64,000 nt of DNA from Synanceia verrucosa (taxonomy: Eukaryota; Chordata; Actinopteri; Perciformes; Synanceiidae). The notes beneath the pieces are model-generated. The model ran no database searches. It worked only from the letters and a program-made list of their open reading frames with translations, and was not told where the DNA came from. The stretch spans positions 8,705,507 through 8,769,506 of the forward strand of contig CM056567.1 of the NCBI GenBank assembly GCA_029721515.1, read 5' to 3'. The translations under genes were made by a program, and so were the position numbers. Below are positions 12,401 through 27,400 of the stretch, in pieces (the first letter of the stretch is position 1; each line of letters opens with the position of its first letter).

Positions 12401-15400
12401 TATAAATATTACCAAAGAAATTGATTTCTATGGACCTTTTTGAGTTAACTCATGCAAACATTGCACAATGGGGGTATTTGTAAATTTGATTTATATGCTA
12501 ATGTACACATAATTATGTAAGTGCATAATGCTACCTTTCGTTTTGCCAGCTCGTTTGTTGAATCACACAGTATACACTTGTGTGCCGGTTGTATTTGCAG
12601 ACAAGGGCACAAGCCATACAGACATGCAGTGAAGCCTTTTGTGAAGAAATCCTTCAACTGGTTAACAGTTTTATATACATAGATTTATAAATCTGGGGAA
12701 TTTACTGACAGTCAGTTCCGGGGCCAATTCAGTCATGTTATAGCTGTACATGCATACACCTAAAAACCATAAAAGATGTTAACACTCCCAGAGATTACTA
12801 TTAGTCATTCTGCTGTTGCAAAATATAACTCATATCTGACTTTACGGTGCATTCTGTGATTGTGTCAATTCAGGGAAATAGCTCTGATCATTAGAATTTT
12901 TCTGCATCTCTGCTGAGCCACATAAGTGACAGCAAATATGGTTTGAAGCAGTCACACTAAACTCAAAGTAATTACTAGTTTGATCAAGTTTTGCAGGGGA
13001 ACGTAAGTCATAATACTGATACTGGCTCAGCTCTGCCAGTCTCAGCGATTATGATCATTATTATAAACATATATTAGCTAAGTCTATTTCTGTCTGAGAC
13101 ATCCTAAGGCTGATCATAATTTCCAGTCTTAATCTTCTGCATCTTTCACGAGGAGTGCACTGTCTTACACATGACTCTTGGTTTCTTACCCTGGTACTCG
13201 AATCTAAACCCCGGTTTGTTCTGTGAATGGTCACTATGGAAATAAACTGTGGTCTCGTGGGAGGTGGTGAGAAGAGAGGAGGGAATATCCTGGCCACTGT
13301 ATCGGCCAATCACTGCACTTGTATCAAGGGGACCATTGCGTATCTCAAGGAAATCATGGTTGGCCTCGGTGGAGAAGTTGAGGAACTGAAGGTTGGCTCC
13401 TGAGAAAAGATGAAAGATGAAATATTGAGAAAGAGGAAATGAAAGGAAATTAAAAAAGGGACACTAAGCGACTATTAAAGGTATTCTTGGCGCAAACACC
13501 CAGATCTAAATGAGTTTAACAACAATCTACGGTTGAATGATTTCAGGTCTTGAGGATGTAAATTCCTGAAGAGCTTCTTATATTGCTCACCATAACCAAC
13601 TGGCAGGTAGATTCTCCAGGTACAGTCACTGTTGCTAGGGTAGTTGCCAGGGAAACCAGGACTGAGAATCATGCCCTCCATCTCCTCACGGATTCCTCCA
13701 CATTGAGCTGGCAAAAGACAGAAAAACATTTTATTAGCATCTCCAAATAGTGATTCTCAAATATTAAAATAATGCTTTCATACAATTCTCAGTGATAGCA
13801 CTAGTCTTAAACAACTATAGTGGTGAGAGAAAACACTTTTTATGAAACTAAACAAATGGTGTTGTGATGTGAGTTAGTCCATTTTGTTTTAGTTGAGGTG
13901 AAATTTACAAAAGTCAGAAATTAATCCAGAATCACATTCAACCACGAAAACACATTTTTCTGGTCAGGAATGACAGTAAATAACTGGAATTCAACAACAC
14001 AATCAAAAAATAACACTGTGTGATGCTATTTCTTTCACTTTTTTTGTAAAACAGTAAGTTTGAAAAGTCATGGTTAACAACAATAATTCTATTTTATCAT
14101 TAAAAATATCATTTTGATGTGAAACATAAAAAAACATATTGGTAATCAGAAATACTGTTTGTATTTTAGAGCAGTGGTGATGGGTGATGGATTAATACAC
14201 TTGTTACGTATTGTACATAAAACAATAAAGTTCAAATGAAAGACTGCATAAGGAAATCCTGAATCCAAACCCTATAAGTTACTTTCAGGTAGGTTTTGCA
14301 TTACCTAAGCTCAGAAATAAGCAAACAAAACCCCTTTTTCAAAATAATCAATCAAATTAATGAAGCAACAATTTTAAGCACGATCTGATACAGTATCACC
14401 AAGTAATTAACAGTCCTGGACATCTACAACAATAGTCCTGGACCACTAACCCTAATCCTTACCCTAACGCTAAAAACTCTTAAATTTGTCCAGGACTGTT
14501 AAGAACTTTTTAAGAACAATTTAATAGCCATGATGAATATGGAATTTAACAGTGAATTCAATACAAAATGTAAACATTATTAAATAACTCAAAGTGAAAT
14601 GCAGAGAGATGGCACCTGAACAAAAAGCAAAAAGGAAAGTGTAAATTACTATTGAGGAATTCTTGAGCTGCCTGAGATATAGCATAATAAATGGTTCTGT
14701 GCCTTTCTCCTTTCATCTTAAAACCACTGAGGTATAAATATTGTCTTGATGGTGAGAGGTGAAGAAATGAGTGAGGAAAACTGTATGGAGATACTGAGTA
14801 AAAGCATTATATCAAGAAAGATGAAAAGAGTGAGAAATCCTGACACCAAAATTAGAAAGATGAAAGGATGCTGAAAGTGGTGGTTCAAGAATTGGCTGAC
14901 TAAAGGAGAAAAAGAAAACAGAGGTACTCTAAGAGGGGGGAAAAAACACACTGAAGAAGATTAAGGAACAAATGGGACAAACAGCTGACATAAGTCAGAG
15001 GAGGAGGAAAGCACAGAGAAAACCACGATGATGAACCATGATGGCTCTGTAAGGAATAAGTGAGGGGTTAAGTGTTATCCTGTAGCAGCACTGGAAGCCT
15101 GAGGTAATCAGGAAACTGCTGATGCCTGCGAACACGATGAATCTTCCCTCGACTTCAACCTATCATGGTCTGAGATGGAACTAATTAGGCAATAGTAGGT
15201 TATTCCAATGAATGGAACCAGTTTGTCAAGACTCTCTCAGAGGGAGGAAGTCTTGAGGTGCAATTTCATTCGCTCAGCTTTCATGTAAGAAAAGTGCATA
15301 AGTGCTCAAAAAACTCACACAAAAACCAGTGAAATATACATATTTTTTTTTATGATGTATTAATTTTCTGATGGATTTGATGCTGACTTTGTGTTTGTTA

Positions 15401-18400
15401 TATTAGTTACTCTCACCAACATTAGTCTTTTGACAGTTTCATCTTTTGACAGTTTTATTTGAGCCACATGAGAGAGCTCAAATGTTCGTATTTTTATTTT
15501 TTTTTTTTTACAACATTTAGTGTTACTTATGAATGATTTAACATATGTTCTCAGTAACACATGCATAAAACAAAGTTGTGATTTATCAAATGTATATATC
15601 ACACATTCAACATAATATGAGGTGACACAGTATTAAAGGCCAGGAAAGTTCATTTTGGTACAAATTCTTTCTTCTCGAAATTTATTTATTAGGCCTGTTG
15701 TAAAGCGGATGGTGATGGTTTGCAATTCTAAAAATGAAGGTCCCCAGAAAAAAAAATAAACAGAAATAGAAATAATTAGCTGGTGTGACTGATAAAGTAA
15801 AGCATATACGGTGAATAAAGTAAGATGTGGAAACAAAAGGACAGAGGATATTTTTACCTATGCAGAGAGGAGGTGGGTAGTTCCACCGTCTGACAGTTCC
15901 AGGCATGCAGGTGATATGTGAGTTTCCCTGCAAGAAGTAGACAAAGAACAACAAAGAACAGGAGATGAATTAATTTACTCCCCCCTCTGTCATTCATCTG
16001 TTGGTCCATTTATTTGAACCTGCTGCCTGTCTCCACATGACTTCATGTGGCGACTTAATGACTAAATCCATCTGAAGTGACAGAGAACAACAGAATGGGA
16101 GTATTACAGGCACATTAAGATGATCACATTAACCGTTGTACTGCCAAAATAACAATACTTTTCTAAAAACATTAGATTGGGGTTTCAAAGCTCATCTGCC
16201 ATAAAGACTAAAATGTAGTCTTTTACATTAAGGACTGATACAGTTGATAATGTCTTATGATGATATTTTAATTTCCTCTTCAACCTATCTGCCTGTGTCC
16301 GGGCCACAATTTAGGTCATAAGTATCAATTCATAATCATAGAAAGGAAACAGGAAGGCACTATTAGATAAAATGTCTGTGTTTTAACAGTATGACTGATG
16401 TAACTTTCATTACCTTCAATAAAATGTAATTCTATAATCAATATTGGCTACAGTGTCATTTATATGACACTTATTTGACTTTTGAATTTACCTTTATTGA
16501 AAACACCCTGAGGAAAACAATATTCTGGTCATGTACATGACTGAAATTTGTAGCAAAACCTCAAAATCATCTCACTGTAAAAATAAATTGGAGTGATTCG
16601 CCCAAACCTTTTTTTCTAAAACCTGTTTATTGTCCTGCTGCTCTCAGACTTAACCATCGGCCACAGTGATTGGATAATTCCTGATGGACTTGTTTAGTGT
16701 CGAAGGGAGGGAACTTTCAAACTGAATTTGTGTGAACTACTGCATCCAGTGTGTTGTACAGATGTCACCATCTGTCTCCTGAAGCCCGAATGACTTCGGT
16801 GGAAGCTCTGGAGGATGTGCAGAACACAGCCAAACAGAGGCTGTGCAGAATTCTGAGTTTATATCATCACATCCTACAAATTATAAGCAGCAGATGGAGA
16901 AAACCTGTCCTGAGACCTATCCTGCCTTTGGCTACACACATTTGAGCAATTTGAGGGGAACACCGGCATGCATCATGACTTCCAAGGTGGATGACTCAGA
17001 TAAATAATAAAAAAAAATCATCCTTTAGTCCATAAAAACATTTAGATATTATTTTCAAAAACAATAACCTCATTCATATTTGGTCACAGGAAGAGAGAGA
17101 GAAACTGCAAATATGTTTACATAATTGACATAGTTTTAACATAATCAGAGGACACAGCTAAGACATACAGATAAGTTGAAAATGAACTTCTAAAGTGTTT
17201 GGCTACATAATCCAGTACATCCTGTTGAGCTCACTTTCTTTTCTATGACACTTGGCTTATGTGATCACTGCTGAAGAGCAGGAAAGCTGACAGCAGTGAC
17301 ACTGGCAAAGGCCAGAATAACACAAGTGTCAACGTGTTTTTTTGGTCACTTATGACTGAATCATATCTGAACCTTGGATTTGTTACCTGCAGAGTATATC
17401 CAGGTTCACACTGGAAAGACACCACATTATTCATCTGAAGGCGCTCCCCAACCTTAAAGCCATTCATAGGAACCACAGGCTCTGGGCAGTTGGTCAGAGA
17501 CACCGCTAGGAAAGAGATGGAAAAGACGACAGGAACAGAGAAAAGGGAAAGGCAATATAAGAATTCAGAATAAACATAAAGGTCAGGATTACAAATGAGA
17601 AAAGTGACTAACCAGTGGGGAAAAAAAACAACGTCTTTTTGAGAAATGTGCTCCTGTTTGACTTAAATGGACAGTGCGTAGGATATAGTGGCATCTAGCC
17701 CTCGGCACACCCCTTATTTTCAAGTGATTATACACAAACGAAAACACAGTTATAAATATTATATTCCATTACTGCTAATAGATCACCAAATATGCTACAC
17801 ACTGGTCATTAAATGCTTGTCTTCAGGCAAACTGTTTTTTTCCACTTACTTTTGTATTCCAGTCTGAATCCAGCTGCAGACACACTAATATCAGAGAAAA
17901 AGTGGAGGTAGAGTTGGTTGGAGGTGCTGTTGAGGAGAGCTGGGACCGTGGTGCCTTGGGGAGAAGATTAACAGTAGAGTTTAGCAATGCTATCTCCAGA
18001 GTAGGCCAACCATAACTAACCAAATAAGCAAGTGGCAAATAGCTGAGAAGCTTGTTCTTTTTATGGATGAGTGTGCATCTGTATGTATGCATGTTGCAAA
18101 AATGAAATAAGGCATTTGGAGAATCGGATGCACAATAGTCTGAACTATTCGTTTTAAAGAACAGTTGTTTGTTTCTTCCAATGTGTGGGTATGTAGCAGA
18201 TAATAATAAAAATAAGTCCCCCCAATCACTTCATAAAAACAAATGTTCAAAAGTTACAGCTATGACCTAAAATTGGTCATTAAATAGCTCAAATTTGAGA
18301 CCCTGGCTTTTCTCTTTCATGTCTATACTTCTAATGTTTACTTTTGGTCAGCACAGACAAAAGCATAATTCCCTGCTGATGTATCCTCAGCATAAGGGGG

Positions 18401-21400
18401 GAAAAACTGATATTGTAAACAAACGCTCAGTCCAATTCCACATAGAAAAGGATAACCTTTGTAAAAGATTTTCCAGGGGAAGCTAAAGCTGTTTGGAATT
18501 TTGAAACTCTCCCATGACTATACCGGCTGCCTTTATCCACTCTGAATTTAATTTAGCAACGTTAAAATGCAGAGCGTGTTAAATGAGGCAGCCGCTTTTA
18601 GTGCTGTACTTGTTGGTTAACAAATACATTATGTGTTCCAGGTCACAAGCGACCCTGTGAAAACTGATGATGCTATTATGTTGCATCAACTAGGCTTTTG
18701 GCAGATACGCTGTATATGAGCGATTTTAAAAATGTGTTTTATGTCCAAGGTTAAGGTGGCAATAAAGACTGGAAACGTGATTAAAAATAATATGCGTATA
18801 TACACATATATAGAGCAATACCTGAGAAGCTGCCAAGCATGGTGTCACTGTTGTCTCCTCCATCAAACACCTCCAGCGAGTCCCAGTTCTGCTCTGTGAC
18901 GAAGCTGATTACTTGGATCTGAGCAAAAAGGAAAAAGGATAGGGTTTAGGGAGCAGAGAAACAATAGGGTCAAGGGTGTGTATGGCATGGAGGCATCAGA
19001 AAAAAAAGTTCAAGGGTTGAAGATGAATAAATGGGATAATACAACATAAAAGGTGTTTTTAAAGCATGGCGCCTGGCCTATTCCTGCACCACTGAAAATG
19101 TCACATAATGACGTAATGTATAATAATATACCCAGCATGAAAAGCTATTTCTAGCCGCAAAACAGTCTCCTCTGTACTCATTTCATGTTTCTCAGGAACA
19201 ATGAAAGTTTAGAGTGTGCAATTAACTTTTATTTTACAGTACATAAAGGGTAAAAAATGAAATGATCAAAGCCACGAGAACTTCACAAGTAGCAAAAGTT
19301 CAGAAGTCTTAACAGAACAGCCCAACAGTCATTGTGCACAATTTAGTTTGTCTTTGCTTTCTTTTTCTATATTTCAAACAGACTTTTGGAAGGCTGTGTT
19401 CAAGTGGTGGGCATTGGATTTGAAATTAAGAGAACTGTATGACAGCTGCAGAGAACATTGGATATTCTTCAAAGAAAGGCAAACTGAGACTTCTAAATAA
19501 GTGCATCTGTGTCCTCAAACAGCAGTTACCACTACTGAGAAAAGAAGACAGCGCATACTTGGAGAATTCTGAATTCAGACAAATACTGGCGAAATTGTGG
19601 ATTTTAAAACTTATTTTGCTGAATGCTCACCAAAGAAGGGGGTAAGCTTACTCAGACATATAAAACAGCTCAACAAATTCAAATGAATGAGCTAAAAGGA
19701 TAACACAGTGCCATGTAGTCTTTAGCTAAATTCATCCATTCCTTCATTCTTCTACTTTCCAAGCATCTGTTTCTGTTCCCTCTCACATCCATCCCTTGGC
19801 CCTTTCCTCAGCCTCTGATGGTTATAGATCGGATACGAGCCAATTAAAGGGGTGGTAGGGGCTCTGGTGCATCCCGGGGAGACGACGCAGATCACATATT
19901 GATCTTTCATTAGGAGGCCACGGCAAATGTGCCGGCAAGGCAGCTCGCTCCTTTAAGTTCTCTTCTGGATTGTGACACTCCAATGTAATGCATCTCTGCT
20001 AACTGGTGGAAGGGGAGCAAGAGAGAAAGAGATGAATGTGTGAAAGAGATGATGTGGACTAGAAATAGTAGAGATAAGAAGGACTGCAAATTATAGACAC
20101 TGAGCAGCAAACCCTCTACAATTAGCACATTTTGGGAGAACAGGCAGTGACCCTTTCACATTGAGGTGTGCTTATGTGTGCTTGGTTGTGTAGTTCGGGG
20201 CCCAAAGAACACAAACCCTCATATATCATTACCAAAGTATACCTTTGTCAGGCGGATATGTAAAGTATATGTTCCAGTGTCATGCTGTTGGCCTTGAGCG
20301 TGCGTACAGCCAGCTCTTTGTTCTTATTCTCGGTCTAGTTCACCTCCAAGCTATTGCGTTGTTAGTGTGTAGAGCAGCATGCTAAGTGCGCCTGTGGGCC
20401 ATCTCTTGTATTTGACCTACAAGGACAGTCAGCTGAGGTGGAGGAGCTAATAGCCGAGGGACGGCTCTGAGGTCATTAGCCACAGAGGCTGAAGCATAAG
20501 CCTTAAAACTTTCCGTCAGGCAGATCCACAGGGACCTCTCTCAGGTTCCTGATAGAGTTTCATCACACGTGCATCAAAGAATACAAATACGCAAACTGAA
20601 TTAACTCCCGAGAAAGAATGCAAGTGAAGATCCAATTATATGCAAGTTTTTTCATGTTGTGCATTCTTAAGTTTCTGGTATAGTGATCTACCAAATTAAA
20701 TTCTGGGCCTCTGCAAAGTCTATAGACTTTATCATTTAGCAGCTCTCCTGTACCCTGAGAATTGCAAATGCTTTAACTTGATGTACTGTGGGTAGCTTTG
20801 TTAATTAGCCAGAAACACTTCACCACACGGGAGCTTGTTGTCAAGACTATGCAGAGGTGTAAAGGCTACAGGCTATAGGTAAATAAAATCAGTTAATTCT
20901 TTTGACAGTCAGACCAGAGGCCACTTTCTAAAGGTTGCTCACTGTGTTAAAAGTGAACAGGCCATTGCAGCTATATTCAGAAGATCCATTAACATGCTGA
21001 CGGCAGGCACATAAATCTAAATCTCTCTTTATTACATTGCATGCCTGTGATTCAATTATTATATTGTATTATGAAGTGCATTATCATTGTAACACTTGTA
21101 ACATATCTAGACAGTGTGTAGATAGGGAACATATTTGTCTTTCTGTAGTATGTCTTCCAAAACTAGAATCTTTTCCTTCCAAGAACACAGATTTTGACTC
21201 CGCTTGTGACTTTCCATATTTGCATACTACTAACGAAGCGTTACTTCATTTGGTTCCATGTGGTTTGGAAATATGGCACTGGATTTGGGATGAGTTAGAG
21301 GGGCTGTAACGTATTTATGTTGTTGACAAGCACAATCTGCCTATGATTTTTCTCATGGATTCAACTATTTCTATTTGCATGATGTGATTATTGCAATTCT

Positions 21401-24400
21401 GCCACCCAGGAGTGAGGTTGATGCCGGGGAGAAACTCTGTCACACAAACCTGGATTCCTGATCCTTCGGGAACAGTGATCCTCCAGACACAGTTGAGGCT
21501 GTTGAGATAAGGCTCAGGAAAGCCAGGAGATAAGATGGTGCCAGTTCGGTGGGTCAGATTGCCTCCACATGGAACTGCAGGAAAAGTAATGAGTGGGATG
21601 AAAAGATGTGAGTCATATCACAGTGTGCCAAAAGTATCACAGCTTCAAACTGGATTTATCATGTATAAATTTGCATGCTAAAATACTATTAAAAAATATG
21701 CTAATATTTCTTAATCTTCTTTCTTAATCTTTTTCCTCAAACATAGGTACAGGATTATAGAAATGCCAATATGGCAAACAGGATGAAAATCACACAGCAG
21801 ATAAGGCAAACCTGTAGAAAATCATGACAAAGTAATTGATTAAAGAAGTTTTTCACTTGGTAGCTAAAAAAAAAAGATTTTAGAACTCACTAATCTTGAA
21901 CCATTCAACCACAACTAGAATGGAGTCTTGCAAGCACGGACACACCCAAACATGCTCACATTATGCGACACACACTGTGTTTACAGTCTTCAAACTCTCC
22001 ATTTCCAGCTTGTTCTGCACATCCATACATCTGGTGACAGCAAAGGAGCATCTGCTACAGCAATATATACAGTTATGTGTTTGTGTGTGCCTTTGTATAG
22101 ACAGTACAAGCGGATACCTCCGTGTGTCTATGTGTCTGTGTGTATATGTGACCCTCAGCAGAGCCCGCCACCTGTGTGCTGCATGGCTGAAGCTCGCTGT
22201 ATCGCTACAGGCAATGGCTGGCAGCCCACATCTGTGTCGTAGTAACAAGAGTTTGACACTCAGCGTCAAGGCATCAAGTGGGACAGAGACAGAAGGAAAG
22301 GTGGAAAGAAAGACAAACAAGCACATGAAGATGGAAGCCAAGAAAGAAAGCAGGACAAACAAACAAACAAACACACACCCAGGTGGAAAATGTGTTTTTA
22401 TTTAAGGATTCATGTCCTACCTATGCAGCTGGGTATGGAGCTGTTCCACTGCGCCAGGGCATTGGGGACAGTCAAACACTCAATGGCACTCGATCCCTCC
22501 AGCATATAACCTGGACTGCACTCGAAGCGGATCACAGCGCCAACAGCAAAGTTGTTACCCATACGGCGGCCATTCCGGGGCTCAGGGACTGAGCTGCACT
22601 GGGTAGCACTGGTCCGTGGCACAGCTTTGGAGAAGCAGAGTGGAAAAACAGGGTCATTATCTGTGACATTTTTAAGATAATCCAGGGGCTCCTCTCCTGC
22701 ACTGATTATAGGAAGCCAGTTCACAATTTTACAATCTGTTTTGAACAGTTTTTTTTTTTTTTTTTTTTTTTTTTTAGATTTTAAGAATTTCAACACTTGA
22801 TCAATAGAGTGATTAGTTACCAAGGGTGTCATTGTCCAAAAGATCAAACTGAGTCCAAAACAGATGAAAAATATGACATTCAGGTAAGTCTTTTTCTGGT
22901 GGTTCCCTCTGCTTACTTAAAATGAAATACAAAAACTTTCTCCATAGTTCTCAGTGCCTTTGGATATCTGCAGCTAATGCCATATCTGGTGCAGTGCATT
23001 GTTTAAAAATAAATAACAATACAAGAGAAAAGTCCTGCTCTACTTTTACATTAGTAATGCTCCAGAGGACACACTTCTGCACAAGATTCAAGATTCAAGA
23101 GTCTTTATTGTCATTATGCATGCATAATGAAATTTGTTGAGTCACTCGGCTTAAAGGCACACATAAATAAAGAAATAAAAATGAAGATATAAAATGTAAA
23201 ATATAAATATAAAATATAAAACACCCATATCCACATGCTCTATCACATCACAGCTGAAACAGCGGATGGATGAAGGTGAATCTTTACGAAGTATCTCAAC
23301 AAGCCACCTATTATGGAGGGAAAATGGGCTGAGAGGGAATCCAAAAGAGACAGTAGACAGTAGGATTTGTGTGTGCCTGTATTACACACTTACCCTGGTA
23401 GACCAGGTGGAATCCTCTAGAGCTTGACTGGCCTTTGGAGGTGAAGCGGATCAGTATTTGGTTGGAGGCTGCTAATGGTAATGACTCACCTGCGAAAAGG
23501 TAGATACAGTTGCAATTTTTTATTTAATTATTTAGCAAAGTGTTGCCTTTATTTTTAGTGGTGAGGGTACATCAGTATTTCCAGCTACCTAACTGCCATC
23601 TTATCCCCTATAAATTTAAATATTTGTCTGGTAAAACACAATTTAAGCATGCATGTTAGTGACGATTTAAGGGACTCAATCTGTCTTCAACATTAAAAAA
23701 ATCATCAAAAAATGCAAATTTGAAGAAGTGAGGAATACAGCAGTATTCACAGAAGGACCTACATACCTACTTATAAAGTATACTGAGCATATCACAGTAT
23801 GCAAATGCATGGCATTTATTAAGATTATCCTAATATGTCACTGTCAGACAGTATTACGCTTATCTCCTATGCTTATTGGATAGCAAACAATTTCCGTCAG
23901 CCTCCCATGACTAAATATGACTCCTGATCATTGACATTGATAGCACTGCAGCATACAGCTGAACCTCTGACCACAGTCTGCCTGGATCAAGTCATGCTCT
24001 GGGAGCTTATGAGCTGCTTCTGATCAGCATCTGAGCCTCGAACAATACACTAGCTCAATATTCTTTTTTTTTCATAACTAAAAAATATAATACACTGTTA
24101 ATTTCTTTGTCTTATTCCAGCTGGACTATTGTGACTCTCTGTTCACATCCCCTCATAACAAATCAGTATCAGAGAATCTCTATTAGGTTTCACATGGTGC
24201 ATTATAACTATGTAAGTGCCATATGCCAGCATGCCTTTACATCATTGGCTCCATATGAAATGAAGAATCAAAGTCAAGATTGGGTTTATCACCTGCTCCT
24301 TCATAACAGAGTACAGGCAGGACCCTAAGGTCACTTGACCAGGTGTCAAATTTCAAGACCAAGGTTAGATCAAGTTTTTGTTAATTTCAGAAGGCTTTTG

Positions 24401-27400
24401 GGGCAGCAAATCTGGTGAGTTGTGTTTCATTATCAACGGCCTATTTCAGCAACAGAATCAGCTTTATTTGCCAGGTATGTTTTCACATACTAGGAATTTG
24501 ACTCCAGTTTACAGCACTCTCTATGTACCTATGCAGAATAAAAAATACAAGTGACAGACAAACAACACACAAGGGAAAGAAATAATTAAACATGTAAAAG
24601 ATAAATAACAAACTAGCAGCGGCTCAACTGAACATAACATAACTTATACAACGTGAGATATAAAAAGTGCAAATGATGCATGAGATAAATCGTTAAAAGT
24701 ATTTGTGCGGACAGGCCTTTCATTTGTTTTTTGTTCGGTGTTTGTTTATGAAATTTGTCTTTTGAGAGAAAATGGAATTTGTTGGTGATATGTGCTCTGC
24801 AAGATGCCAAATCTGTAAATTAAAAACATGGACAATTTACTAAGAGAGATTTAGGGGTTCAATTCTTGATGGGGCTGCCATAAGTTCACAATGAAATTAT
24901 TTCTCAAAGAGCATTTATTTGTGCCAAAAATCAAATCCTCATTTATTATCACTGAAATTACTGATATGATCGCCTGCTATCCTCATTAGCTCATTGTGTA
25001 TTATATTCCCATGCTGTATCTACTGTGTTGACTGACATGGAACATGAGACAAAGTGTGAGCATCTCTGTCTCTGCCTGTGCTGCTGCTGACTGGCTCTCT
25101 GCAGTGGATCTCATTACTCTGTGTCTGCTTGCCGTCACACTGTGGTGGGAGGCAGACAAGCTTAACCCCAGAGGCAACATCTGTGTGTGTTAGTGAGTCT
25201 ATCCTATGAGCGCAAGTTTAGCTCACGTTTGAATGTGTGAATATTTCTGCTCTTTTAAATGTCCTGAGATAGCTCCAACGACACAGTTTTTTTTAATGCT
25301 TCACCACCAAGATTGTTCGAGTGCCACTGCAGGATCCCCAAGGCATGCTGGGTAGTTTATTAGAAGACGCCCTTGCTGCGTGCTGTCATGGTGACAGTGT
25401 TTCATAATTTGCTGTGCGGGGCAGGTATTCATCCAGACAGATCAAACATGTGTCAGCATGTTACTTATCATCCCTCTGGACACTTTCCAGCTCCAAACCA
25501 CTTTGTTCTTAAAATGATCCTCTATGATCTATATTCTCTATGGGATATGAAAGACTTGCAAGGACAGATATGACTTTGGCTGGAAGGCAATAGTCAAAAT
25601 TCATTCAAATTGGCAGAAGGTGGTGTACACTGGTTTGGATATGGCAGTCACGGTGAGCAGATGTCAGAGATTAATGTTCTAGCTGTTTGGGTCACAACTC
25701 AAAACAGAAGGGTAAAAACCTCACAGGATTACTGGAGGTGGATTTTATGTTTAATGAAAAACTGTTTTGCATTTATTCAACAACATGTTTGCTGTTTGAG
25801 AAAAGGTGCAAAAATGGGCAAACTTTAATGTAGTGAAATGGGCTCATTAGTCATACTTAAAATGATTGTCACAATTGCCTTTTTTAAAACTAAAAATCAT
25901 AATTTACTTAAATCTCATTTCACTATTCAGTCCTTTTGTCCTCTCTGCCAACAGTACAAGTTGTTGCTGTCTCATTTTTTTTTCTAAAATCTTGTCTCAT
26001 TCATTTTTATCAGCTCTACCTTTCCTCTCGTTATATTCTGTCTGCCACCACTTTCTCCGAAAATTCACAATCTGTGTATTTTCCTCACCAGACATAAAAA
26101 AAAAAACATTAACACATACTGTTGAATGTTATTCTGAGAGCATAGTAATTACTACACACTTCACTATGCTTGATAAATTACTAAATAGTAAAATTAACTA
26201 AATACTAAACAGTCTTTATTGTCATATATAGCAGTGGGCTGCTACAGAAAGCTCCTGGGGAAGCAAGTTGAGGGTTAAATATCTCACACAAGGACACAAC
26301 AACATGTAAACAGGAAAAGGGATCGACCCTACGACCCTGTGGTGCTTTGCCCCATTATATAACCAAAATTATCTTACATCATACTGACTATAGACTGAAA
26401 ATTTCTTTTACAAGCTTTTATATGTTAGCTGATTTGTGAGCTTCACTGTATCTTTATGGAGGATGCAGGTACAGGATTATGCCTAGTTTACACTAGTTTT
26501 TCAGCAGCGCTCTCGGTGTGGGCTAAAAGTCTCTCTTCCCTTGCCAAAGTGTGTCATCCTGCTCTGCCATGCCTGGTTAGAGAGCTCTGTGAACCTGCTG
26601 CCAGGAGTCCTCAGTTAATACGGCGGCCTGTTTATTGAGCTGTAAACTGGATTTTCTGAGGCTAGCCTGGACACAAACCAAAGTAATCATTTTACTTTTG
26701 TCAAGCCACAGGGCTCAGGCAGGTTGAGATGGAGAGCTGCTGTAAACTCTCCACAAGTTGAGCGTCGCCTTTTCAAGCTATTTCCTTGTGGCCCATCCTT
26801 ACAGCTGTGACATTTATTACACACATCTGTAACAGAAATCATTTGTTCTCCTTCACCTTTTCACTTTTAACAGTTATCCTTTTTGCTTTTCTCCACTCTA
26901 CTCAACTGCTTTATTCAATATGTGCGCTGTAATTCTGATTGACAGAAATGTTTGCAAAAGAGTGATATTTGTGCAGACCTCACTTACCTTAAGAACTAGT
27001 TTAGACTTTAGAATGCATCTTTAGAATTTAGGATTAAACTGAAAAAAGGGTTGTGACTTGCATAAAGATTCAACTTTGGAAACATGGCTCTGGTTTGAGA
27101 TTCTGTAGCTATGGTTAAGGTCACAGCATTGGGTCGGGAAACATATCAACGCTTATCATGGGAACTAGAACTTCTCACTATTAACTGTGAATAATTAATT
27201 ATAAATTGGTGTTATGATTATTTTGTTTTAAGTTGCAAAAAAATATGATATGGTGACAGTTTTGAAAAAAAAAAATATAAATTAAGGTATCACCAACATT
27301 TTCGAAGTAGTAACTTGTAACGTAGAAGCTGAGACTGTTGCATGAATAAACTGCTCTTTCCCTGCATACAAGCTTTTGCACGTATGACTTGTTTGCAGAA

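Larger units (their letters stand above)
22625..23393. other. Intron, 0.77 kb
   Basis: It has a 27-base T run at 22749-22775 (poly-A on the gene strand) and a fish-type repeat at about 23085-23220. Confidence 0.75.

Noticed and set aside
14440..14473. CCCTAA-like units as an interstitial telomere
   Set aside because: There are only a few degenerate units inside a foldback loop, too short to call telomeric.
21896..22405. Overlapping open frames of 104 to 169 residues on both strands
   Set aside because: All three are unlike any family and overlap each other on opposite strands, which points to chance openness.
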